From Limisphaerales bacterium (GTDB lineage: Bacteria; Verrucomicrobiota; Verrucomicrobiia; Limisphaerales; UBA11358), in NCBI GenBank assembly GCA_027451565.1, contig DAIDJC010000094.1, positions 1 through 11,004 on the forward strand: a DNA stretch of 11,004 bases, in the 5' to 3' direction. The position numbers and the translations under genes were made by a program. The notes below the pieces were generated by a model. That model was not told where the DNA came from, searched no databases, and saw only the letters and a list, made by a program, of their open reading frames with translations. Within the stretch, counting starts at the first letter, position 1; the number at the start of each line of letters is the position of its first letter. Shown here one piece after another: positions 1 to 6,048 of this stretch.

Positions 1-95
1 CCTTGGCGTTGTTCCGACCCACGCCGAGGGTCCCCTGCACCCGACCGGCCGCCCCCTTCGACAGCCGCCACCACAGCCAGCCGACGACGAGGAAA
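1..95 (-). other. Suspected sequence junction; FtsH-like reading in another frame
   Basis: These bases are markedly richer in G+C than the sequence to their right. The amidohydrolase frame here gives a Gly/Arg-rich string with no family resemblance. The minus frame with codons ending at 94, 91, 88 and so on reads PFLVVGWLWWRLSKG, then GRVQGTLGVGRNNAK. That is a hydrophobic helix followed by a G-x-G-[KR]-x-x-A-K linker, as found just after the second membrane segment of FtsH proteases. FtsH is inferred from this short stretch only. A chimeric assembly or a genuine recombination end would both explain it. Confidence 0.4.
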
Positions 96-977
96 GGGCG
101 CGTGCCGGAAAAAATCGTGGCTTTGCGGGCAGTGAACCACATGCGTCTTGTTTTTGCCAAGAAGAGTGGCGTCACCCGGGGCCAGGTAATTCACGTGGAC
201 CGCCAGGACATTTTCACCCAGCAACTTATTGCGTGCCAAATGGGCCACGGGCGATCCCAATCCGCAATCGGCATTGTCTCTTCCATTGCGGGAGAGCCAT
301 TGAAACATCCGCCCACGGGCATGCCGGAACATTTCAAATTCCTCGGCAGATTCCGCCACGTGGCAGGCAATCCGCAACGACCTTTTCCGCGCCAGGCGCA
401 TGGTTTGCTGCAGCAACTCAGGCCGGGTGGAGTAGGGGGCGTGCGGGGAAAGCATGGCTCGGTTGCGCCGGTGCCTGAGCCCATCAATTTTATCCATGGC
501 CTCCGCCAATATCTCGCGCGGAGGCCTGCGTGAGAGAATACCCGTCATTTCCAAAAAAGAATACAACCGCAACGGGGTGGAATGCCACACCTCCGGCAAA
601 AGGTCCGGCATGGATTCAATATCGGCGACGGTTGTGACTCCGGTTTCCTGTAGTTGTCTGGACCCATTCAACCAGGATCGGGCGTAGTCAGAATAGCTCC
701 AGGAGGATTTTATCGAAGTGATGGTTCCGATCCAATCTAGGAATGTCCCCGGTGGCGACAATAGCCCCGCCATGTCGGTGTAGTCCAAGTGACAGTGTGC
801 ATTGATCAACCCGGGCAGGACCACGGAGTCGCCCAAATCCACGACCTTGGAGCGTGTCTTGGATTTGAGGTCTCGAAAAGAACAGACGCACCGGATGGTG
901 TTTCCGGCTATGACCATGCCGCCATCCTCGATGGGCGGGGAGCTGACAGGCAGGAGGATCCTTGCCCGGATGATCAT
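1..977 (-). CDS. Amidohydrolase/deaminase of the chlorohydrolase-SAH deaminase type, 3'-incomplete
   Basis: A metal-dependent hydrolase of the amidohydrolase superfamily (TRZ/ATZ, MTA/SAH deaminase, SsnA-like branch), which typically deaminates or dechlorinates a ring substrate in the cytoplasm; the substrate is unknown. The frame starts with MIIRARILLP at 977 and is open to the left edge. Visible motifs: PGLINAHCHLD with the HxH metal ligands at residues 61 and 63, SPHAPYS (His 179), HVAESAEE (His 206, Glu 209), LAVHVNYL (His 261) and HVVHCPQSH (282-287). The expected GTDS motif with its metal-binding Asp should fall near base 45 but is absent, because the frame stops resembling the family at about base 95 (see the entry there). 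The ATG shares one base with the hpf stop (TGATG), so translation is probably coupled. The family call is firm; the specificity is not. Confidence 0.85.
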   Translation of the reverse strand, partial: MIIRARILLPVSSPPIEDGGMVIAGNTIRCVCSFRDLKSKTRSKVVDLGDSVVLPGLINAHCHLDYTDMAGLLSPPGTFLDWIGTITSIKSSWSYSDYARSWLNGSRQLQETGVTTVADIESMPDLLPEVWHSTPLRLYSFLEMTGILSRRPPREILAEAMDKIDGLRHRRNRAMLSPHAPYSTRPELLQQTMRLARKRSLRIACHVAESAEEFEMFRHARGRMFQWLSRNGRDNADCGLGSPVAHLARNKLLGENVLAVHVNYLAPGDATLLGKNKTHVVHCPQSHDFFRHAPFPRRRLAVVAAVEGGGRSGAGDPRRGSEQRQ

Positions 978-1330
978 CAGGATTCGGTTTCCTGGCGGGT
1001 GCGCTTGATGCGCGAGCCGCCTTTATGTTTTTTAGCCTTCACCTTGCTGTGTCTCTTGCGAATCTGCTGTTCAATTTTTTTGACCACGCGCTCGATGGCG
1101 GCATAAAGGTCGCTCTCGCGATCTTCAGCAAATAAATCAGGCCCCCGCACTCCCAGGCGCAGCGAACAACTGAACTGTTTTTGCGGCACGCGCGAATTAT
1201 CGTGTTCCAAAGTCACCCGGGCATCCACGGCCCAGCGGTCAAAATGTTCCAGTTTTTCCAGTTTGGCCAAAATGAAATCTTCTATAGCTTTGGTTAAGGT
1301 CACATTGTGCGTGGAGAGAATCAATTTCAT
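977..1330 (-). CDS. hpf: Ribosome hibernation promoting factor, short form
   Basis: A 117-residue protein of the HPF/RaiA (YfiA) family, which binds the 30S subunit at the mRNA/tRNA channel and keeps ribosomes inactive in stationary phase or stress. The N-terminus MKLILSTHNVTLTKAIEDFI and the LEKLEHFDRW, VTLEHDN and DLYAAIERVVKKIEQQIRK segments match the beta-alpha-beta-beta-beta-alpha fold. The C-terminus is a lysine/arginine-rich tail and lacks the extra dimerisation domain of long HPF. It is divergent from rpoN, whereas in many proteobacteria hpf lies just downstream of rpoN in the same direction. Its stop overlaps the amidohydrolase start by one base. No Shine-Dalgarno sequence is visible before the ATG, where the upstream bases are pyrimidine-rich. 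Confidence 0.92.
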   Translation of the reverse strand: MKLILSTHNVTLTKAIEDFILAKLEKLEHFDRWAVDARVTLEHDNSRVPQKQFSCSLRLGVRGPDLFAEDRESDLYAAIERVVKKIEQQIRKRHSKVKAKKHKGGSRIKRTRQETES

Positions 1331-1442
1331 GAGAAGAAGATGCTAGGGTAGGGCGATAAAATCCAGTTTTTGTTACGACAATTCAAAAAGCAGCGAGATT
1401 CATGCCAAAAACGCTTGCCCTTTGCCGCGCATTGAGTAAACT
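1331..1442. promoter_or_regulatory. Divergent hpf/rpoN promoter region
   Basis: This is the only space between the two divergent start codons, so promoters for both directions should lie in or near it. On the minus strand TTGAAT (around 1380) followed by AT-rich sequence is a weak sigma-70-like candidate for hpf. I see no clear -10 element for either gene and no good -24/-12 (sigma-54) site. The regulatory role is inferred from position. Confidence 0.4.
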
Positions 1443-2945
1443 ATGGGGACAATGGCATTTGGACTGCAACTCTCGCAAAGGCTGACGCAATCATTGGTGC
1501 TGGCACCCCAGCTGCAGCAATCCTTGGCACTGCTTCAGGCTCCCACTCTGGAACTTAAGGCCCTTGTGGAACAGGAATTACAGCAAAATCCTGTGCTGGA
1601 AGAGGTTGATGAACTTGAAAAGCCGTTGACCGAGGACGGTGAGCAGGTGGAGGCGCCTGATTTGGCGGAGCCGCCTGAGGATTTGGGCGAGGATTTGAGC
1701 GAACCCGGCCCCGTCAAGGAGGGCACTGAGCCGGTGGATGATTTTCAAGCTGAATTCGACAAATTGGTGCAGTTGGACCAGGATTGGCGCGATCATTTTG
1801 CCCAAGCCAATGCGCCGGTCCGGACTTCCACGGAAGAGGAGGAAAAAAGGCAGTTCATGTTTGATTCACTGACTGCCGAGACCTCTTTGTCGCAACATCT
1901 TCTGGAGCAGGTGCGCGACACCAGCTTGGATGAAGAGGGCAAAACGCTGGCGGAATTGATCATCGGCAATATTGACGATTATGGATACCTGACCCTGCCG
2001 GTGGAGGAACTGGCGGCCTCCGCTGCTGTTCCGGTGGAAAAAATTCAAGCGGTGCTGGCAGTGGTCCAGACCTTTGATCCGGCGGGCGTGGGGGCCCGGG
2101 ATTTGAGGGAGTGCCTGATGTTGCAACTGGATCGGGCAGGGCAAAAAAATTCACTGGCCTACCGGATTATCCGGGATTTTATGGAGGCTTTGGGCAAGCG
2201 CCGGATTCCCGAAATCGCCCGAGGGACAGATCAGAGCGTGGAGGATGTGCAGGTCTGCCTGGAGTCCATCGCCCGCCTGGAGCCGCGCCCTGGGAGAGCT
2301 TTTCTATCCAGCGTCGAGCAATATGTCGCCCCGGAAGTTTTTGTTCATAAAACGGGTGAGGATTTCACCGTCACCACCAATGACGAACAAGTACCGCATT
2401 TGAGGATCAGCAATGTTTACAAGGACCTCATGGCACAGGGCGAAAACAACGCGGAGGTGAAAAACTATATTCGTGAAAAAATCCGGGCTGGCAAGTTTCT
2501 GATCAAAAGTTTGCATCAGAGACAGCAGACCATCGCCAATATTGGGCGTGAAATTGTGAAGCGCCAGAGGGATTTCATGGAAAAGGGGGTGGCGCATCTC
2601 AAGCCCATGACCATGGCGCAGGTGGCGGAGGTGGTGGGGGTTCATGAAACCACCGTCAGCCGGGCTGTTTCCGGCAAATATATCGAAACCCCGCAAGGTG
2701 TTTACGAAATGAAATTTTTCTTCACGGCCGGTCTTCAAGGCGCAAATGGCCAGGATGTATCGAATACCAGCGTGAAGGACATGATAGCTGAGATTTTTAA
2801 AAACGAAAACACCGCAAAACCCCTTTCCGACCAGGAAGTGGTCAAAATGCTTGGGGACAAGGGTATTTCGATTGCCCGCCGCACGGTGGCCAAATACCGC
2901 GACGAGTTAAATATTCTGCCCTCGAATCTTCGCAAAGTATATTGA
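1443..2945 (+). CDS. rpoN: RNA polymerase sigma-54 factor
   Basis: The alternative sigma factor that directs RNA polymerase to -24/-12 promoters and needs an AAA+ enhancer-binding protein to open DNA. The 500-residue length is normal. Region I is the Gln/Leu-rich start (LQLSQRLTQSLVLAPQLQQS, then LEQELQQNPVLEE-like sequence to about residue 50). Region II is an acidic linker (about 50-105). The core-binding domain follows, then the helix-turn-helix around 389-412 (MTMAQVAEVVGVHETTVSRA), and the RpoN box ARRTVAKYRD at 478-487. The ATG at 1443 has little Shine-Dalgarno support. A second ATG at 1452, preceded by GGGG, gives MAFGLQLSQ and is a reasonable alternative. No sigma-54 activator or ptsN is in the window. 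The kinase gene follows immediately. Confidence 0.97.
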   Translation: MGTMAFGLQLSQRLTQSLVLAPQLQQSLALLQAPTLELKALVEQELQQNPVLEEVDELEKPLTEDGEQVEAPDLAEPPEDLGEDLSEPGPVKEGTEPVDDFQAEFDKLVQLDQDWRDHFAQANAPVRTSTEEEEKRQFMFDSLTAETSLSQHLLEQVRDTSLDEEGKTLAELIIGNIDDYGYLTLPVEELAASAAVPVEKIQAVLAVVQTFDPAGVGARDLRECLMLQLDRAGQKNSLAYRIIRDFMEALGKRRIPEIARGTDQSVEDVQVCLESIARLEPRPGRAFLSSVEQYVAPEVFVHKTGEDFTVTTNDEQVPHLRISNVYKDLMAQGENNAEVKNYIREKIRAGKFLIKSLHQRQQTIANIGREIVKRQRDFMEKGVAHLKPMTMAQVAEVVGVHETTVSRAVSGKYIETPQGVYEMKFFFTAGLQGANGQDVSNTSVKDMIAEIFKNENTAKPLSDQEVVKMLGDKGISIARRTVAKYRDELNILPSNLRKVY

Positions 2946-3046
2946 AGCAGTGGGTCCGGGGACAGGCTGCAAAGCGCTCCGCCGTGGCTTTACGCATTGT
3001 CCCCCTTGAGATTAGGTCAGGACGGATTTATGTTGGGGGTGAAGAA

Positions 3047-3892
3047 ATGGCAAAAAGTTTACAATCCGGGGCCGGGATGGATCCGCCGCAATTCGGGCGA
3101 TATTACCTTCGCGAAATGTTGAACCAAGGTGGCATGTCAGAAATCTGGCTGGCTACGGATGGGCGCAACCGGCCTTTTGCGTTGCGCCGGCTTAAATCCG
3201 GGTTGCGCTTTGATTTCACCGCCCGTCGGCGGTTCATGCGTGGATGCGAGATACTGGCGCAACTGGCGGATTGCGAGCACATCGTCGGATACGTTGAGCA
3301 CGGCAAGACCAAGGGAACCTGTTATTTGGTGATGGATTATGTGGAGGCTGAAAACCTTAAACTGCTGCAATCCCGGCAGGACCCGGTTTTGGCCGAAAAC
3401 CTGGCGCAAATCCTGATTGATATTGCGACCGGGCTCAGCCATATCCATGAAAACGGCTATATGCACCTGGATTTCAAGCCGGAAAACATCCTGGTGACAC
3501 GGAATGGCGCGGTTCGTTTGATAGATTTCGACATGGCCCAGCCCATACCCGAACAACCGGTCAAATTCTCCAAAAACCCCGGCACGCCGGGTTACATGGC
3601 ACCGGAGCAATTAAAGCGGGAGCCAATGGATGCGCGGGCGGATATCTGGGCTTTCGGGGTGGTTGCCTATGAATTGGTGACGAGTCAGAAGCCGTTTCCG
3701 GGCGATACGCCTGGCGAGATACTTGCAGCCCAGGTTCAACCCTCGGGCCCGGTCCCACCACGCGAGCACAACGCCAGCGTGCCTCCGGCATTGGAAGAGG
3801 TGATACTGAGGTGTCTTTCACCAAACCCCGAGCGGCGTTATGGAATTGCCGGCATGTTGCTAAGAGATCTCCAGTCCGCCTTGTACGTGTAA
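3047..3892 (+). CDS. Hanks-type Ser/Thr protein kinase with altered catalytic motifs
   Basis: A 281-residue protein that is almost only a kinase domain, with no transmembrane segment, PASTA or other sensor domain, so it is probably cytoplasmic. Glycine loop: LNQGGMSEIWLA (26-36). The beta-3 VAxK motif reads FALR, placing Arg 47 where the ATP-binding Lys is expected. The catalytic loop is HLDFKPEN (140-147): Asp 142, Lys 144 and Asn 147 are kept but HRD has become HLD. The metal-binding DFG is DFD (160-162). GTPGYMAPEQ (179-188) and the DIWAFGVVAYEL helix are typical. I chose the ATG at 3047 because GGGGGTGA lies just upstream. An in-frame TTG at 2942 overlapping the rpoN stop would add 35 residues of no evident domain. 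Co-transcription with rpoN is likely. It may be an active non-RD kinase or a pseudokinase. Confidence 0.9.
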   Translation: MAKSLQSGAGMDPPQFGRYYLREMLNQGGMSEIWLATDGRNRPFALRRLKSGLRFDFTARRRFMRGCEILAQLADCEHIVGYVEHGKTKGTCYLVMDYVEAENLKLLQSRQDPVLAENLAQILIDIATGLSHIHENGYMHLDFKPENILVTRNGAVRLIDFDMAQPIPEQPVKFSKNPGTPGYMAPEQLKREPMDARADIWAFGVVAYELVTSQKPFPGDTPGEILAAQVQPSGPVPPREHNASVPPALEEVILRCLSPNPERRYGIAGMLLRDLQSALYV

Positions 3893-4438
3893 TATCGCGT
3901 CCGTCGGTCTGGGATGTGTGGGAATTGGCCTCCAAACGGTGGGAGGGGGAAGCGGTTTTTGTTCGCAAACCATTCTGTCATTGCAAGGAGCCTGCCAGGG
4001 TCTTCACAGACATGCGGGATTCTCAGCCTCGAAATCCGTTCTGAAAATCTCGGAAAGCGCCCTTTGACGGTGCAAAAACATTGCGGATGAAAATTTGCTC
4101 CCGCCAATCCAAGGTCTTGAATCCTGAATGAAAAATCCGTTCGGCTTTTTTTGGCCACGGAAAATTCAGCCAGAGAGGCAAGTGATTAAGAACGGGTATG
4201 GTTTGGTAGAATCGGTTTTGCTTGGTTCCCCAATGAAATCAGTTAAATTGAACGTGGAAACGCTGAGATAATCGGCCGACCCCGAAAACTGGCTCCATTT
4301 TTTCGTTTCCCCTGCACGAGACAACGGGTTGTTTCCGATGCGGCGGCTGGGTGATGGTCTTGGTGATTGAAAACCTTCCATGAAGTGTTTGTTGAAGGAT
4401 ATGGACTGCGCCTTGCCAGATGGGAATGACGGGAATTT
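3893..4438. other. Gene-free stretch of about 550 bp
   Basis: No open frame here resembles a known protein; the short frames on both strands have no convincing starts or composition. A weak 5-bp inverted repeat (GGTTT/AAACC, 3954-3971) could end the rpoN-kinase transcript. The sequence at 3976-3993 (TGTCATTGCAAGGAGCC) resembles the start of dispersed intergenic repeats seen in many environmental bacteria (TGTCATTGCGAGGAG), but only about 17 bases match and no second copy is present. A promoter for the downstream lipoprotein gene probably lies near the right end, but I cannot pick one out. Confidence 0.5.
4131..4152. terminator. Weak A-tract/T-tract hairpin
   Basis: The sequence has an A5 run, CCG-TT-CGG with one internal mismatch, then a run of seven T. 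Paired A and T tracts flanking a tiny GC core can act as a terminator in either direction. The GC core is only two to three pairs, so this is weak. Confidence 0.25.
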
Positions 4439-5080
4439 TTGACATTGAAATCCACTATTCTGAAACGGCTTGAGGCCCGCAACACGGTTGTTTTTTCGCG
4501 ATATTTGGTTTTTGAATTGCTTGTTTTGAGTCTGCTCATTTCAGGTTGTGGCACCGAGTCGCGTCGCCCCGGGCCTGGATGGTTGCAACCCGCGCCTGTC
4601 CATGAAAACCTTTTAACCAGCCAGAGCCTGCTGATTTCTCCGGTTCATGGTCTGGGATCGCCCCAACTGAAAGCGCAATCCACTGATTCTGGTCTTCAAA
4701 ATCTTCCCGTCGTTTGGAATGATGATTTTCAGAAAAACCTTGGTCATGATCTGGCCGAATCCGGTTTGTTCAAAAAAATCCAGACCCATGGAGCGGCCCG
4801 TTTTGTCCTGCATTCTGAAATCAAACAGCAAACCATCAACGGATTCCAAGCCACGTTCGACGTGGTTTACCGGTTGGCGGATACCTTAAGCGGCTCTGAT
4901 TTATGGGTGCATCGCATCGTAACCACACGCGATACTCGGGAGGGGTACGGCAGTGGGTTGGTTGGGGATTCGCAACAGGCATCAAAGGCGCTGCGACTGG
5001 CAAGCCTCGATAACATCCGCGCCTTGCAAATTTACATGAGGCAGCAGTTGGCGCTGGGGATTTATTCCGTGCCCCAATGA
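4439..5080 (+). CDS. Putative outer-membrane lipoprotein, function unknown
   Basis: About 213 residues with a type II signal peptide: a basic N-region (KSTILKRLEARN), a hydrophobic stretch YLVFELLVLSLLI (22-34) and the lipobox ISGC with the lipidated Cys at 37. The residue after Cys is Gly, not Asp, which favours sorting to the outer membrane. The mature part has a predicted alpha/beta layout with DFQKNLGHDLAESGLFKKI, then ARFVLHSEIKQQTINGF and a final helix KALRLASLDNIRALQIYMRQ. The pattern of a short helix ending in SGLFKKI, then a strand, then a GFQATFDVVYRL strand recalls auxiliary lipoproteins of ABC transporters or LptE-like proteins. This is a structural impression, not a recognised family. 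No ATG fits: an in-frame TGA at 4427 limits the start to TTG at 4439 or 4445. Confidence 0.7.
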   Translation: MTLKSTILKRLEARNTVVFSRYLVFELLVLSLLISGCGTESRRPGPGWLQPAPVHENLLTSQSLLISPVHGLGSPQLKAQSTDSGLQNLPVVWNDDFQKNLGHDLAESGLFKKIQTHGAARFVLHSEIKQQTINGFQATFDVVYRLADTLSGSDLWVHRIVTTRDTREGYGSGLVGDSQQASKALRLASLDNIRALQIYMRQQLALGIYSVPQ

Positions 5081-5460
5081 CTGTCCTGGTGAAAAGTCAT
5101 TTTTGCCTGTTGGAAATGCCTGGTGAATGATTTTATCCTTTGTAATTGCTTTCCGGGCGGGCGTGCCTTTGCCCTTGGGCTTTGTTGTCGCCGTCGTTAA
5201 AGCCTGCTGCGGGGTTGCGCCGGCGGATCCACCCCGCCCAAGGCCAAAACCCCCAACCGCAGCACCTTGCCGATTTTCAACAGGCCAAGGCGATGACTGG
5301 TGGGTGGCTTGCTTTTTGGCGGGGCTGGAGCATTGCCTTGGCATTCCTTTTGGTTTGCCATCTTGATCAACAGGGTTTATTTCATACCGGAGGTGGTTGG
5401 AATCAATCCGTCGAGATTGAAGTGAAACAAATTGTTCACGCACTTATATAAGGACGAGGC
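5081..5460. other. Spacer of about 380 bp between lipoprotein and ndk-like genes
   Basis: Nothing recognised is encoded here apart from a doubtful 52-codon frame listed separately. The middle (about 5150-5260) is GC-rich with several short self-complementary segments, such as GCCCTTGGGC near 5170 and GGGGT/ACCCC around 5212-5240. These could form local structure but match no RNA family I know. An ndk promoter should lie in the second half. Confidence 0.4.
5293..5451 (+). CDS. Possible small membrane protein (52 aa), doubtful
   Basis: An ATG frame beginning MTGGWLAFWRGWSIALAFLL and ending nine bases before the ndk-like ATG. It has one hydrophobic, tryptophan-rich segment (about residues 4-23) and a polar tail (NQSVEIEVKQIVHALI). 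AAGG lies only two bases before the ATG, which is too close for a good Shine-Dalgarno site. I do not recognise it. The frame extends further upstream without sense, and overlapping frames are also open in this GC-rich stretch, so chance is a fair explanation. Confidence 0.2.
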   Translation: MTGGWLAFWRGWSIALAFLLVCHLDQQGLFHTGGGWNQSVEIEVKQIVHALI

Positions 5461-5952
5461 ATGGAAGAAACCCTTTTGATATTCAAACCGGACACCTTCT
5501 GGCGTTGTTTGGACCAGATTGTGGAGGAGCGGCTGGCAGCCACGGGTGTGGAGCAGGTGGCATCAGTCATTTTGCGGGGGAACCAAAACCTGTCGGAAGA
5601 GGAATGGCGTGAGTTTTATTTTCCAGCGATTGGAAGCAAACCCGCCATACTCTCCGGGACCAGTAAATACATGGCTTACGGGCCTATCAAGGTTTTTCAC
5701 CTGCGTAGCGCCGGTGTCATTGCCAAAATTCGGCGATGGGTGGGAGTCACGCGTCCATGGCAGGCGGAGGCTGGAACCATTCGCGGGGATTTTTGGGCGG
5801 GCGCCGAGGAGGCCAATGCCCCATTCCGGCGGTTATTTGAGCAGCCGGGCGATTCCTCCTTTCTCTTTAACATGATACACGCCTCGGATTCTGCGGAGAG
5901 CTTCGAACGTGAGATCGTTTTTTTCAGGAAGCAACTTTGCGGTGGAGTTTGA
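5461..5952 (+). CDS. Nucleoside diphosphate kinase-like protein with an insertion
   Basis: Nucleoside diphosphate kinase transfers the gamma-phosphate of ATP to other NDPs through a phospho-histidine. The 163 residues exceed the usual ~140-150. Seen motifs: TLLIFKPD with the conserved Lys 9, YGPIKVFHL, GVTRPWQAEAGTIRGDF (95-111, Thr 97 and Arg 108 conserved) and NMIHASDSAESFEREIVFF, with catalytic His 140 and the HASDS signature. Between GDF and NMIH there are about 25 residues (WAGAEEANAPFRRLFEQPGDSSF) where ordinary NDKs have about seven, so an insertion sits next to the active site. The N-terminal half is also divergent. The start is well supported by AGGACGAGG just upstream of the ATG. 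All key residues are present, so activity is likely. It may be the sole ndk or a specialised paralogue. Confidence 0.9.
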   Translation: MEETLLIFKPDTFWRCLDQIVEERLAATGVEQVASVILRGNQNLSEEEWREFYFPAIGSKPAILSGTSKYMAYGPIKVFHLRSAGVIAKIRRWVGVTRPWQAEAGTIRGDFWAGAEEANAPFRRLFEQPGDSSFLFNMIHASDSAESFEREIVFFRKQLCGGV

Positions 5953-5953
5953 A

Positions 5954-5973
5954 TTCCCGCAGTGTCGCGGGAA
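5954..5973 (+). terminator. Hairpin just after the ndk-like stop codon
   Basis: A perfect 7-bp stem, TTCCCGC paired with GCGGGAA, encloses a 6-base loop (AGTGTC). It starts two bases after the TGA. A short T run (CTGCTTTT) follows at 5976-5983. It could be a partial terminator, an attenuator or a 3'-end stabiliser between the kinase-like and methyltransferase genes. The T tract is too short for a confident intrinsic terminator. Confidence 0.45.
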
Positions 5974-6048
5974 AACTGCTTTTGCGAGGCGGCGGCATGG
6001 CGGCAATCCCTTGCCGGGCGGGTGGAATCTGGGGCAGAATGTTGTCTC

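Noticed and set aside
3..533. Plus-strand open frame of 176 codons at the left end
   Set aside because: It lies antisense to the amidohydrolase, whose HxH, HAP and HCP motifs are all in the minus frame; the plus product is Pro/Arg-rich with no recognisable domain.
1501..1516. TGGCAC-N5-CTGCA, close to a sigma-54 promoter
   Set aside because: It sits inside rpoN region I coding sequence (APQLQQ codons), has a mismatch in the -12 element and no gene start suitably downstream.
4018..4031. GGATTCTCAGCCT-like match also at 8441
   Set aside because: Only about 12 bases shared, no surrounding similarity; consistent with chance.
4243..4554. Minus-strand frame of 103 codons overlapping the lipoprotein start
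   Set aside because: No domain, no ribosome-binding site, composition like noncoding DNA, and it conflicts with a frame that has a clear lipobox.
5962..6048. GTG start at 5962 for the methyltransferase
   Set aside because: The extra 29 residues lack family resemblance and the GTG lies within the loop of the hairpin that follows ndk; family similarity begins at the ATG at 6049.
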